A DNA stretch of 64,000 bases, from NCBI RefSeq assembly GCF_008831285.2, contig NC_045151.1, positions 8,720,571 through 8,784,570 of the forward strand. The letters run 5' to 3'. Made by a program: the position numbers and the translations under genes. Below are positions 44,900-57,562 of the stretch, piece after piece. The notes beneath the pieces were generated by a model. It was not told where the DNA came from. It was given only the letters and a program-made list of their open reading frames with translations, and searched no databases. How positions within the stretch are numbered: position 1 is the stretch's first letter; every line of letters begins with the position of its first letter. Origin of the DNA: Nymphaea colorata. Lineage: Eukaryota > Streptophyta > Magnoliopsida > Nymphaeales > Nymphaeaceae.

Positions 44900-46695
44900 G
44901 AATTCCATATAGAATTCTGTATGGCAATGATTCATGGATCTAAAATTTTGGATAAAGAGATTATAATCGATGCTCTATATAAACTTAGATATATGTAACA
45001 TATAAATCAAGTGTAGAATGGGCATTATTGAAGATGAAATGGTTATTTTACCCTTGGGCATGGATAAGAGATTTAAAAGAAATGACTATTTTGCCATTGG
45101 GTATAATTTTGAATTACTTGTTATGTATTTGAAATAAAAAAGGGATATCGAACTATAGATCTAGATATAAGGTTGATGAATTTAGGTACATATGATATAT
45201 AATCATAGGTTTAGGTAAAAAATATGGATTAGAAGAAAATCATTCTTTTACCCTGGGGTGTGATCATGGATTGAAGAAGACTTGGATAATGGATTTCACA
45301 TGGGCTAAGGGTCTAGGAATCAAAGGAATCAATAAACTAAGGTATATGTGGAATATGAACTACGTTGATGCAGAAAATTATGGCTCAAAAGGAAATTACT
45401 ATTTTACTCCTATGTATAAATCTAGAGATTCGAATGAATTTTCTCAATCTCACTGGACCAGCCTGTAGTTTGGTTAAGATTTTACTGAAAAATTCATCCT
45501 AGATTGTTCTAAAAATCTATTTTTTAAAATTTACAAGCTACAAATATCATATTTATAAAAGAAATAAAATTTTTTTTGATATGATTTAGCTGTTAAAGAG
45601 TGCAGCAAGTAATAGGAATGACTTGTAGAACCTTCAAAACTAAATTGAATTCAAACTGGTATAAATTAACTCAAACCAAGCTAAGGGAAGATTAATGTAC
45701 ACATGATAAACATGATCCTAGCTTAATTTTAGTTCACTCTATTGGGTTGAACTCAAATTCAATTCAGACCATTGAAAATAGGAGAGAGAGTGAGGTCCAA
45801 AACCTTCAAAATATAATTGAACTCAAATTGGTATGAATGAACTCAAACCAAACTATGAAAAGGTAGGTTTACACATGGCAACTCGATTTCATCTCACTTT
45901 ATCGAGTTGAGCTCAATTCTATTTTGACCCCTAAAAATAGGAGAGAGAGTGAGCTTTCGAACATTCAAAGCTAAATTAAACTCAAACCGGAATGAATGAA
46001 TTAGACCCTTGAAAAAATGTGAGAAAGTTACTAGTGAAAACCTACAAGTTACTCTTGGATTAAAATTTGGATTTAGTAACTCAAAGGAAGTGAAATACTA
46101 GTTTCTTTCCACCAAAGTAAACCTATCTTGAGCTTGGTTGGATTTGAGGATATGCAATCAAGGTGAAGATTACAGATTTTAAGTTCCCAATGAACTGATT
46201 TGAGCTGGGATGGACTGGCTTAAACTAGTAGAAGAGCTGGTGAGCTGATTTCAACTATCCTCAAAGACTTGTAAAGCAAAGAATCACCCTCTTTTAGTTT
46301 GTTCTAAATAACTATAAGGGTTTTTGAGATTTTTCAACATTCCAGGGTAAAATATTCATTTCATATTATGACAAATTTTGGTGTGCTTACACTTGTAAAA
46401 GTAAGAATCATGCTCATCCTCATTGCTCACGTGTTAGGAAATTCTTAAGAGTTTTTGGGTGTAATTACCCTTTTTTGGGATAAAAATGGTAAGTCACAAG
46501 GCAAAATAGTCTTTTTGAAGACGATGGCAACATAGCTGACCTGAGTCTAGTACTTGGTGTTGAAAGGGGGTTCTTGGAGTTTAGTTCAGATAAATGGCCC
46601 CAACTATTGAAATCCCTCTTTAAAAACTAGTTCAAAATCACATCATGAAGGGTCAAACAATCATTTTGACCTATAAGAAATTTGGGGTGTCTACA
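44900..46695. repeat. LTR-like repeat, right copy with internal ~160 bp units
   Basis: Contains degenerate units with GGAGAGAGAGTGAG at 45,781 and 45,940 (159 bp apart). Matches the left copy at 40.2-40.9 kb in direct orientation and the copy at 18.2-19.6 kb in reverse. Its right end (..GGGGTGTCTACA) abuts the broken integrase of gypsy D. Confidence 0.55.
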
Positions 46696-49600
46696 TCCTC
46701 CTATTTCCATATTGAAATGTTCAACCTTTGTTTTTAGATAGTTCAGACATCTAGAAACATACTCGGTAATTTCTTGTTTCATTCCAGGCCACTAAAAACT
46801 TCTCCTCATATTTTGAAACATTTTTGTATTATCAGAATGTATAGAAAAAAAATTTGATATATGGAAAAACTAGAAGGAACCATCATCATTTTGATATATG
46901 GAAAAACCTAGCTTTTTACTTTCTTTGACATACCTATCATAATCTGAATTTTCTTTTTGTTTTTCCATATTTACTTTTTGCTTTTCCATAATTTCATCGA
47001 ACAACTGATCTTGTATCAATGTAGTCATGCATTTTTTACCATTTATATTTACATGATGTTGCAATGCTATTACTTGCCTCTAGTTTCCATCAATAGGCAA
47101 TGAAGCTACCTGTTGTTGCATCTGTATATCCGCTCAAGGAATCTATGCTATGTCTGTTTCCCTGGATAGTACAAAATTTTGAAATTGTAATCTATCAAGT
47201 ATTCTAGCCACATTCTTTACACTAGATTAAGGTCCCTCTGAGAAAATATATATTGTAGTGATTTGTGGTTTGCAAATTCTTCAAACTTTGTTTTATAAAG
47301 ATAGTCTCTCCATATCTTCAAGGCAAACACAATTGCCCCAGTTCCAAATCTTGAGCCAGATAGTGCTTCTCATGATTTTTCAGTTGCCTAGAGCCATCAA
47401 CAACTGCTTTTCCATGTTGCATCAATGCACATCCATAGTTGGATCCTGATACATCTGCATATACCAAAAATCTAGTATTTCCAAAAGGAAATGTCAAAAT
47501 AAGGGTTGAGGTAAGTCTTCCTTTTAGAGTTGGTAAATTTTTCTTACATTCAGCATCCCACACAAACTTTGTTCCCTTCCTAAGTAATGTGGTCATCGGC
47601 ATGGCAATTTTCGAAAGGTCTTGAATAAAACTTCAATAATAGCATGCTAATCCCAAGAAAGTTCAGACCTCTATCACATTTATGGGTGCTTTCTAATTCT
47701 ATACTATAGAGACTTTAGCTGGTTCTACTGCTATTCCATATTTAGATATGATGGGGCAAGGAAGTCTCTATTTCAGCCAAAATTTGCATTTTCAAGTATT
47801 TGGAAAAAAAGTTTATGCTTTAGGAAGTCTCCATTATGCTTGGTAGAAGACCTCTATGTTCCACCTTGCTATTGGAGTACACTTAAATATCATCAATAAA
47901 TACAATGATGAACTGGTCCAAGTACTCTTGGACACCCTATTGTTTAAGTCTGGAAATGTCATCGGTGCATTAATCAATCCAAATGGCATGACCTGAAATT
48001 CATAATATCCATACATGGTTTGAAAAGCTATTTTGGCCACATCTTCTTTTTTTATCAACAATTGATGGTGTCTGGATCTCATATCTATCTTGGAAACACC
48101 TTGGCGCTTTTCAGTTGATCAAATAGCTTATCAATGCAAGTAAGAGGATACTTGTTTTTAGTAGTGGCTTAGTTCAACATCCGATAGTCGACACACAACC
48201 TCATAGACTATCCTGCTTTTCACAAACAATACTAGTGCTCCCCCTGATAACAACTAGGCTGAATGACACTTTTATGCACCACTTCGTTTAATTGTTTGCC
48301 AATTCTTCCAATTCAGTTGGAGCCATGTGGTATGCCTTAGACATCAGAGCGGTTCTTGAGATTAACTCCATCTTAAACTCATATCTCAAGCAGAAGGAAA
48401 CCTGGGCAATTTCTTATGAAACACATCTAGATATTCATTAATAAATTCAATTCAAGTTTTGGTGCTTGACATTCATCTAGTACAACATTGACCAGGAAAG
48501 CTATATCCCCCTTTTTAAATTATTCTACCTTCAGTGCAAATATCACTACTTTATCGCTTCCCTTGCAGGCTTGGTGCACTTTTTGTAATAGCAGCTCTAT
48601 TTGTTTCTTTTTGAAATATATACTTGCATACCCCTTTTTTAAAATATTCTACCTTTAGTGCAAATATCACTACTTTATCGCTTCCCTTGCAGGCTTGGTG
48701 CACTTTTTCTAATAGCAGCTCTATTTGTTTCTTTTTGAAATATATACTTGCATAATGTGCATATAGTCGATCTATTCTTAGAATTGCATCAAAACCCCTA
48801 GAATTCAGGTCTACCAATTGCACAGGTCAGGTGTTCATGAATTGCTATATCAATGTGAGGCAGATACTAAGTACATGAGTCTTGAATATTCACACGGGTG
48901 GCTACTAACAATGTATAAGACACATTTTTCATAGGAACCTTTAGCAAACATGCAAATTGACTAATAATAAGAGAATGTATTGCCCCAAAAATCAAATAAA
49001 ATATGAGACCCGACAAGGAGAACACCATCTATGAGATCGTGTCTGCAGCTCCTCTATGATGGCCATGTGCACTCTACCAAAAAATTTTCTACTCCCAGAG
49101 GACCGACATCTGGTTTCTTTAAATTTTTCTTGCATAAGTCAGGATAGTTCTAAAATGTCCCATCTTGCCATAGTGCAAGTATGTGTTTCTCGATAACAAG
49201 GTCTCCTTGGATGCATGCATGAGCATGTTGGGCATTTAGCGGGAGGCACTAGTCATCATGGTGCTAGTCATGGTGACAAAATGCACTGGCCAGTTTGAAT
49301 GACCTACCATTTCATTTTCCCAGAGGCTTTCTCTTTCCAGAAAATACACTTCATCCTGCCGGCATAGGAAGGTTTAGCATTGACTGGTGCAGGTCATTGC
49401 CGACCTTCCTTTTGTGGTCGAGCCCAATCTTACTCGATTCATGATGCTATTGTTATAGTTCCATTAAGATTGTTGGGTCCGTTGCATATTACTCTATCTC
49501 TTAGTCCTTCCCTTAGTGAATAAATTTATTTTCCCAAACCAATTCTATGGTGTATGTATTTGGGAATACACCTCGAGATGATGAAATCGGGCTATGTGTT

Positions 49601-49960
49601 CCTCAAAACTCATATTGTTCTGATACAGACTAAGTTTTGCACCACCTTCTGTCTGGCATGGGTGGGAAAGTAAGTGTCAAAGAAAACCTCTCTAATAGTG
49701 GCCATGTAATTTGTTGTTGATTTGCAAATTAGATGGTAGAAAGTTACTGTCACCACCTTTCAGCATCATCCTTTAGTAGATAAGTGTCATAATTTACTTT
49801 ATTTTCTTCTACCATCCTAAGCAGTTTAAAAATGTGTTCCACCTCACAAACTCAAATGGCCACACTATCTACATTACATCGTCCTATAAATGATGGTAGA
49901 ACCATTTTATGAAATGCTTGTATGTTGCAGGTGGTTGTTCGGCCTTAGGGGTGTGCTAGT
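46696..49960 (-). mobile_element. Chromovirus-type Ty3/gypsy element D, heavily decayed
   Basis: Minus strand from high to low: gag (49,900-49,640) with VEHIFKLLRMVEENKVNYDT and LLKDDAERW; zinc knuckle remnant HYGKMGHF (~49,180); protease region (49,010-48,780) with FGAIHSLIISQFACLLKVPM then DAILRIDRLYAHYA; RT (48,090-47,850) with [20 protein letters not shown] and [10 protein letters not shown]; RNase H (47,600-47,310) with FLVYADVSGSNYGCALMQHG and SRQLKNHEKHYLAQDLELG; linker and integrase zinc region (47,060-46,700) with HSDNTKMFQNMRRSF..WPGM. The protease catalytic DSG is lost (FGA). Integrase core absent; the element stops at 46,696. Confidence 0.88.
48507..48754. repeat. 124 bp tandem duplication in gypsy D
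   Basis: Copies 48507-48630 and 48631-48754 are nearly identical (CAAATATCACTACTTTATCG in both). 124 is not a multiple of three, so the duplication breaks the protease-RT frame. Confidence 0.95.
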
Positions 49961-50499
49961 CTCACCTGGGGGTCATGTTAGATTCCTTCGGTCATCCACC
50001 AACGTTTGTACTAATATAGTTAAAGTTTGGAGAGCAATGAGCAATATGATGTGTTGATTGATTTTCTGGTGGAGTTTGACAGACTATGAATGGATCCCGA
50101 CCTCTACCCCGGTGGTTTGATCTTCTGAACATGGGTCATCGGTTTCAAGAGGAGCAGGACTGACCCTCAAATACACATTGCTAGCCGGTCTATTATGTTC
50201 CTTATTCCTTTGCTGGTATCCCATCTATGCATTTAACACAATGTTTTTTGACCGACTTGTTGTCCACATGAAAACCTTATAAATAATCGCATATTTATTG
50301 AGACAAATATGTTTGTAATTCTATCAGACAGTAACCTCCATTTGGGCTAGTCACTGTATGCATGAAGGACAAGCACACAAACATTTTAATATTCCAAAAT
50401 GAACTAAGTTCAATAAGAGAGGCTACTTTGGTAGCATGATCTTTCAGTCGATTCATCTTTAGAATATCTGACACAAACAATATTTTAATTTAAATCCCA
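49961..50499. other. Upstream of gypsy D gag, nothing clear
   Basis: May be the leader or N-terminal gag of element D; no domain, primer site or LTR edge recognised. Confidence 0.3.
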
Positions 50500-51060
50500 A
50501 TATAACAAGTCTTGCATATACAAAACTAATGGTTCTATTTCATGATCTTAGATCCAAATCAAATGGATTAAGTTCATGAGCTTGGATCCAAATCATTTCC
50601 TTGATTCAATTCAAATAGATCCAAACCATGACTTAGGATCTAGATCAAACAGGTTCAGATCATGATTTTAGATCCAAAACAATAGATCCAATTCATTATT
50701 TTGGATCCAAACCCAATGGGTCCATATCATTGATTAGGATCTAAACCAAATAGTCCAGACCATGACCTTGGATCCAAATCCAAATGGGTAACCTAACTAA
50801 ATGGATCCAGTACATAAATCTAGAACAATAGATAAGGATCTAATCATTCCAAATTACAAAAATTCAGAGATTAATTTAACATGGATCCGAAACACGACAA
50901 ATTGTTGATTTAATTCCATATCCAATTAGTAATCATGCTAAACAACAAGATCCAAATCTAAATTACAGGTACTTGAATCCAACTACAAATATAAAAAACA
51001 ATTCTATATAGATTCAAATCATGCCCAATTCAAAATGAGACACGAAATATCCAGACATTA
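50500..51060. repeat. Degenerate GGATCCAAAT minisatellite
   Basis: About a dozen occurrences of (G/A)GATC(C/T)AAA(T/C/A) with TCATGA(C/T)TTAG between them in 50,520-50,830, spacing roughly 35-45 bp, fading out to 51,000. Similar phrases occur at 42,480-43,030. Confidence 0.65.
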
Positions 51061-51109
51061 TATGGATCATGAATAATTTAATAAGTTTCGATTAACAACA
51101 ATAATAATA

Positions 51110-52380
51110 AACAGTGATGGCAGTAGCCACGCGACTGCAATCACCACCAAGAGGGTGGCTCACCCCCTTCCCTCCAGTGGCAATGGTATGCTGTCGTAAC
51201 TGTTGCAACCATGCAAGCACCAAACGGTGACCATGCAAGTCATTGAGGAGGCCACTGACCTCCCTCTGCTATCGCCGGGGAGGAGGGCCCCAGGTGTTTT
51301 AGCAGCTCCGCTGCTACTGCAACCATGCAGGCATCAAACAATTCCCATGCAGCTTGCTGGGAGGGCTGTCCCTACCTTCAATCACCACCAGGGAAAAAAA
51401 AACAACCCCGATGGGTCCCCCCCTGTCTGATCGCTGCACTACGGCCTTCCTCCTGTGTTGCTTCCAGCAAAGAGGCCTGATGGCCTATCTGCCTCTCTCT
51501 CTTCTATCCAATAGACAGCAGCTTGCCACACCCGCCGCTGCGACCAGGGGAAAGGGCCCAATGGCCCTTCCCTTGTTTTCCATCGACAGGGAGGGTCACG
51601 ACCCTCCTTGCCTCTGTCGACTGAAAAGGAACGAGGGACCCCAAGGGGTCACTTTCTCTATTGTTGCGAAGGAGGGTCTGAGGGCCTCCCCTTCTTTACT
51701 TACCTAAACGAGGGACAAGGTGGGGCAGATGGCCCTTCTTGATTTCCACTGGTAACCTGTGGTGATCCATCGCTGGAACAAAATGGTGGTGGGATGGGCA
51801 GCAACATGAGCGCAGAGGCATTGCTTGGCCTGGTCTATTTCTCTATGGTTTCTGAGAAGCAGTTTCAGGTGCATTTGTGCTCCAAGGGGCTAAAGCTGCC
51901 CCTTGATTTCTGTCAGACATTTGGTTGTCATTTTGCTCTATAAGCCTCTGCCTCCTTCTATAAGCCTCTGCCTCCTTCTATTGGATGTTGATAATTTCAT
52001 AATGCTAATTTCGTTAGCCAAATCTCTCTGGCCATAACCGTTGCTGGGCATCGGAAAACCCTAGAGGTTGTCTCAGCTTATCTTATACTTAGGGTTAATC
52101 TCGAGAGATTACCTAAGCCGGCACTTCCTAAAAGCAAACACCTCCTAAAAGCAAACCCATGAATAACCTAGCTTATGTTTCTTTTTCTTCTTCCCGTGAC
52201 TGTGGTTGTTGCTGCATGGTTATTGCTGCTGCTTTGTTGCTCACCTGGAAAGTGCATCAGAGAACGGGTGCCATTCTGCTGCATGTAACCCAACAGCATT
52301 TCCATCTAGTCCCTTCCCAGCCCTTGGGTTTTTTCATTCCAGGATGTAAAGTTACGCCCTCGACCATTGGCCCTTAACAC
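51110..52380. other. GC-rich block, possibly LTR of gypsy D or another element
   Basis: Clear GC increase over both sides. An internal diverged duplication: GCAACCATGCAAGCACCAAACG (51,207) and GCAACCATGCAGGCATCAAACA (51,319). TAAGCCTCTGCCTCCTTCTA is present twice in tandem (51941-51960, 51961-51980), and CCTAAAAGCAAAC is doubled near 52,128-52,155. Open frames here have proline/serine/leucine-rich low-complexity translations. It lies upstream of gypsy D gag on its strand, where a chromovirus LTR would be. Confidence 0.4.
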
Positions 52381-53986
52381 AAAAACGCCTGCCATTGGTG
52401 ATGTCCAAGCAAGTACAAAATCAGCAGTCCCAAAACTACATTTGAGTGCTCACCTATGCAAGGGCTTTACACTATTCAAATGTTGGTGAAGTATTATCAC
52501 TGGAATTTATGAAAAATTCACTACCCTCTTCATAGAGAAGGGCTACTCTCCTACCACTGCAAGAAAAATCCGTTTTACTAATGCACTAGATACGGTATTC
52601 AATGTGCTCCCCCGATACTAATTACTATGGGCACAAAAAGCCTTCTGTTATGAAAGTGCCATGCGTTGGTATTCATTATTAGGAACAAAATTTTATAGTT
52701 ACTAGTAACTATCTTCTGTGTTAGTAGTTATCTATTACTAATGCATGGAGTGTTTTACTAATTATTTTTATTTATTTTTTAAATTGGAACTTATCAAATG
52801 GGTGCCCCTATTTTCAATACAACCTATTGGGGAAAAACCCCCATTTATTGAACAAAAAAAAAAAAAACAAATGCAACTGTTTTGTGTGCGTGAACCTGCC
52901 TAAATATGGTTGAATTGCCTGGGCAGCCTCTTCAATATTAAACTACTATTTGAACAAGGGAAGGATCTTAGCCAAGAAGGATCCACCTTCAAGTCTAATG
53001 AACAGGGGAAGACAAAGATTATTGGAATCTTTCTATTATGATAATCCAATTGGAACTAGGAGAACTAACGTAAATGGAAACAATGCATTCACTCTCAGCA
53101 TCTCTGAGATTGAAGCGTATGCTTTCTCGGCTTATAAAGATCCAACAACATAGAAACATGTAGTATGACTCGGGCTTAGAAACAACTATTCTTTTGAACT
53201 GGTACCATTCAGCAATGCAGCTTTCCCATCAAATCATAAACTGAAAGTTTGGGACAAGTAAAACATGCAACAATTAGGTCACAGCTATGTGATTTAGGGA
53301 AACAAATATAAGGCAAGAAAAGAGATCAAATATCTCCTATACAAGGAGAGAAAAGTTTAGTGGCCTTCATCAATTTCCCCCCATCAAAATTATAGAAAAG
53401 CTTGATGAAACAGTAACCATTGCATTCGATTGATTTGCCCCAAAGTCAGGTTAATGACAAAGTAATTTCAGACATATTTATAGGTGTGGGCTTATAAAGG
53501 ACATAACAGTCAAACCATCTTATCAGAAAGTATCAAGAACAAGACACTATAATTCTATAGTTCATATGGTAGAAAACATGCTTTAGATGCAAACACTTTT
53601 TTGAAAGAACTGACTGATCATAGCTCTGTCACCAAAAACTAAATTACAAGAACACCAAATTTTGCAGATAAACTTAGCAAATGCAAACATTTAGTAAGTA
53701 AACAATGATAGACAAATTAAGAGGAAAGAATCTGCCCCTTGAAATGATAAAACATTTGGGTGGCAAAATCTATGGAGCCATACAATCTTCTCATGCCGGG
53801 CAATGTGAATGAGGTCGCTGCTCCATCTCAATCTCTTTATTAGATCGCTATTAGTAGACCTTTTGTTGAGATGAACCAACTCAATCTTTGTGCTCACAGT
53901 CGTTTCTGTTTTTCAGATTAATGTTCATATGCATAACTCAATTGTAACAAATGTATGGCTATATAATGAAGCTAAACATTGAATTC

Positions 53987-54008
53987 AAAAAAAAAAAAAA
54001 AAAAAAAA
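53987..54008 (+). repeat. Poly(A) run
   Basis: About 22 A after ..TATATAATGAAGC..GAATTC. It could be the tail of a retroposed transcript (ATAATG-type signal ~25 bases upstream), but no coding sequence or target duplication was tied to it. Confidence 0.5.
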
Positions 54009-54759
54009 CTTTGAATCAGCAATTTTATCATTTGAAGCATAGACTCGAAAACGAAAAATATAGGCAAGATTTCCAAGAACTAGATACTAGTGGCTTCCTC
54101 TTTCTTTTCATTTATAAAGAGGAATCCATTGGGATCAAGCACTTCTAAACTAAACCTTAAAAGGATATGCTCTTGCTTTGCGTAGGAACATTTCATGCCT
54201 CAGTATTGAAAATATTTTAGTTTACTTTGAATCACTTCAAACTGGCCTTAGTCGTTATCAGCTATTCTCAAAAATTTAGGGAGGCAACATAAATAAAAGG
54301 CAAGGATAGAAACTTACCCATTCAAGCCAAATTCACTACTAAAAACACAAGAAAGTATAAAAAACATTTTTCTTTAGTACCAATCATGATTCCAAGAATG
54401 CATATATGACAAATCTTCCTTCAGTAACATTCAAACCAAAACTCAGCCATAAACTCAAAAAAGTAAGCACATGGCCTTTATATCTCAAAAGATGAAATGT
54501 ATTTCCATAAAACATTCTTACAAATTACAATCAACATGTAAAGTTAAAATGAGTTAATACCAAACTTTTTTTTTTTTTGCGCAAAATATTTCCTTAGCTG
54601 AGATACATATGACATCTAAAGCCATCTTCAAACCTATGAAAAAAAACAAGAGAAGAGTAATGTCAGCCCTAAAAAGAGTATCATATTTTGTTGAATATTT
54701 ACCAATTAGTTTTTCTTTTTTCAATATTATCATCAACGTCTTAACTTGGGCTTATAACT

Positions 54760-55070
54760 CATGTATTTGTTCAGCATGTCTAGCTTCAAACTCATGTATG
54801 TTTTCATCTTGTCTAGATTAATTTGCACATTTGGTTAGCAAGGTTGCTTTCTACTTTATGCATCTTATTGCATAGGTCATCCAACTCTTTACACAATATC
54901 ATATTTTGCACCATTAGTTCACTTCGACTAGGAGTTACATCAAAAAATCATGATGGCTTTACTCCCATTCCATAAGTTTTCACTCGTTCAAATTTGTCTA
55001 GCCCTTTCAGCTGTGACAAGACATTATTCGGAGATGGGTCATCTCTAACACCAGGCAGTTGGGTACTGCT
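54760..55070 (-). pseudogene. CACTA-type plant transposase remnant
   Basis: Minus strand reads QLPGVRDDPSPNNVLSQLKG, KFERVKTYGMGVKPS, a stop, FFDVTPSRSELMVQNMILCK and ELDDLCNKMHKVESNL. This resembles the tail of plant En/Spm-associated transposase ORFs (..D.L..ALG..E..GRVRG.G..VTP..YF..). Stops and later frame changes mark it as dead. Confidence 0.6.
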
Positions 55071-55420
55071 TCATTGAGTTGAACTTGCAAATCAATGTAA
55101 CATTTCAAATATATGTGTACTTAAGAAATTTTAATTATAATCGTTATCAATAATAATGAAATACTATGACTTACAATTGTGTCACTCATCAGTCGTCACT
55201 TGGTTATGATAATCCCTTCTACTCATCTACAACATAACGAAGACCCCAACATGGCAAGGTTTCAGTTCAGTACCTGCATAACATAGAAGATATTTGATAT
55301 TTATAATAAACAAGTCAATAATGATAATAAGAACATTTTAATTAGTAAGTCATATTTTCTGCTCAAAATCAGGAAAACTTTTTGTGCCCATAGTATGGGG
55401 AGACTTGTGCATTGCTTGGT

Positions 55421-57562
55421 TCCTTTTATTTTTTCCACTTTGCTCTTCAACAAACTATTAAAATTAGAAATTGTAAAGGATTACAAGAATAAGCTGGCCT
55501 AAGATTATCTAGTTTCAAATTGGCAAATCAAGTTCCTCCATTGTTTCATACAATTCTCTACCGATTTATATATCAAGAAACACTTTTATAGAGCATATAG
55601 GTCATGGAAGGGGATAAACTTTACTAATATGTTTTGTAGGGCATTCTTACCTAAATGATCACTTGAAATCCTCTCCAAGGCTGATAAATTTTTGCTCATA
55701 TGCTACTTTTGTCAAATGCCGAGCATAAACACTATGCGATAGAAGGAAGGGCCATTGTGTGGAAAATCCTTTGGAGAAGACAGCTAATCTGGTTCATCAT
55801 TTTCATCCTAAAAACACATTAAAGCAAATCTTATATATTTATTTTCATTGACTAGAACAATTCTCATAATTCAAATAACCCAATAATTGGATATTTTCTT
55901 TGTCCTCTAAAATAGGGTGGAAGCAGAATATAGATTTTTTGTTCTTGGGATGGCATCTTCAAATTCTAATTTTCTGAAAAATGTAAATCTAGTGCATAGA
56001 TAATGCAATTTATGCAACATAACAAAATCTATCTCTTTTCCTAAACTAAGAAAAGTGCAGTATCAAACTCAAGTTTTCTTCTTCCTATGTCAACTACCCT
56101 TTTACTAATGTTACTATCTTTTTCACATGATTGTCATGATGATAAACATAGTTAGTCATCACTACATGGTAGAGTTTCAAATAAAAGCCACGCTAAATAC
56201 CAAAAGGTTGGTGCCCATCTAAAAACAGGAAAATAGAATTTGCATTGAATTGAAGTTGTTAATTATATCCATGGACATTCTTTTCCATGGAAACCTCAAC
56301 ACTACAAGTAAATGTATAACTCTAAAATAAGCATAGTGTGTGAAAGTATCAGCTTTAGTAATCATTTTTTGGTGTAAAATGAAACAAACTGTGCTGCTAG
56401 AGTTAGATAGAGAAATGACATATTCATGGATGAAGTTAAATTACAAGACTTATAAGAATCTCAAGATCAGTCCTCAATGAAGAAAATATATCATATGCTT
56501 TTATAGGAATTTTGAAAGCATCACGGAACACTACACCTTGTAGGTCTCCCAAATGCCTTCACTTAAGTTCTTGATCTAATATAACCTACAATAAAAAAAT
56601 ACTCATTAGTGTATTCATGACTTTGTCTTTTTCCAATATATAGGGTTTTTCCATGTATGAGTTTATATATACATTTTTTGGCAGTAAAAGTTGCTCCATT
56701 AAGTGTTGCATGCAAATATGAATCCTTAGTACTTGTGGGATCTCATTAAGATAATCATGATATTCCAACATACCAAGTTCATCTATATGCGACTCAAAGG
56801 GGAGGCAGCAACACCATCCTTTTCACAAACATAGGTGCAGCTTTTGAGGTTGATGCTTTTGGTGTGGTGCTCAACTAACACACACACTCACCCACTAAAA
56901 GTCTATCTGCCCTATACCAATTTTATTTAGCAGCTGCATATTCTGATATCCAAGTTGAAATCATTAGAGTAAAATCCTATTTCAGATATAACCCATTAAT
57001 TAATTTGCACCCTCACAGTGAATCGGTAACCCTTTTTGCAAACCTTAGTTAGATTTTTAGGTTATTTTTTTGTCTATCTTTCCACTCCACTTTGAACCAC
57101 AACAGCCCGAGGAGTGCAGCATGAGATGGGGCTGGAGCTTAGGCATTATAAACTCGAGCATGATGTAAAACATCCATTCATAAACAATATATAGAGGTAT
57201 ACACATTGAACTGATGGACTGATAACTTAATACTTGGTAAAAGGCAACTATCCTGTGAGCTCATTACTAAGTTCTTCAGGCAGTCATTTTGCATTCTTGC
57301 ACTAATACTATTCTTGGACAAAAAATTATGAAAATTGAAGCAGTGCAACCAATAAAAATACAAATGGTGAACAAAACTAGAAAAGGATAATAAAGGAGGG
57401 AAGACACTTGAATATCGAGCAAGCAAGGACTAAACAGCAAAACTAAATAGCTAACCACTTTTGTATTGAAGCAATTGGTGTGACATGTTACCCAATTGCT
57501 TTTTCATGTTTAACAGTGGACCATAAAACTTTATTAGTAAGAATGTAATAAAATGAACATAC
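55421..57562. other. No gene recognised
   Basis: AT-rich, with only short frames. I looked on the minus strand for the second homeodomain exon of the KNOX fragment (the WFxNxR helix) and did not find it. Confidence 0.45.

Larger units (their letters stand above)
52555..55420. mobile_element. CACTA (En/Spm) transposon remnant
   Basis: The left end CACTGCAAGAAAAATCCG (52555) is a typical CACTA terminal repeat with one change. The subterminal block CTATGGGCACAAAAAG (52625-52640) is matched exactly in reverse complement at 55378-55393, with a further GGGGAG..GTGCATTG match outside it. TACTAATGCA repeats (52,576 and 52,734) fit subterminal transposase-binding repeats. Transposase sequence lies inside, on the minus strand. 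The right terminal CACTA repeat itself was not found. Confidence 0.7.

Noticed and set aside
53691-53897. Minus-strand frame with HRFCHPNVLSFQG, reminiscent of a kinase segment
   Set aside because: Too short, flanking residues do not follow kinase subdomains, and it lies inside the CACTA remnant.
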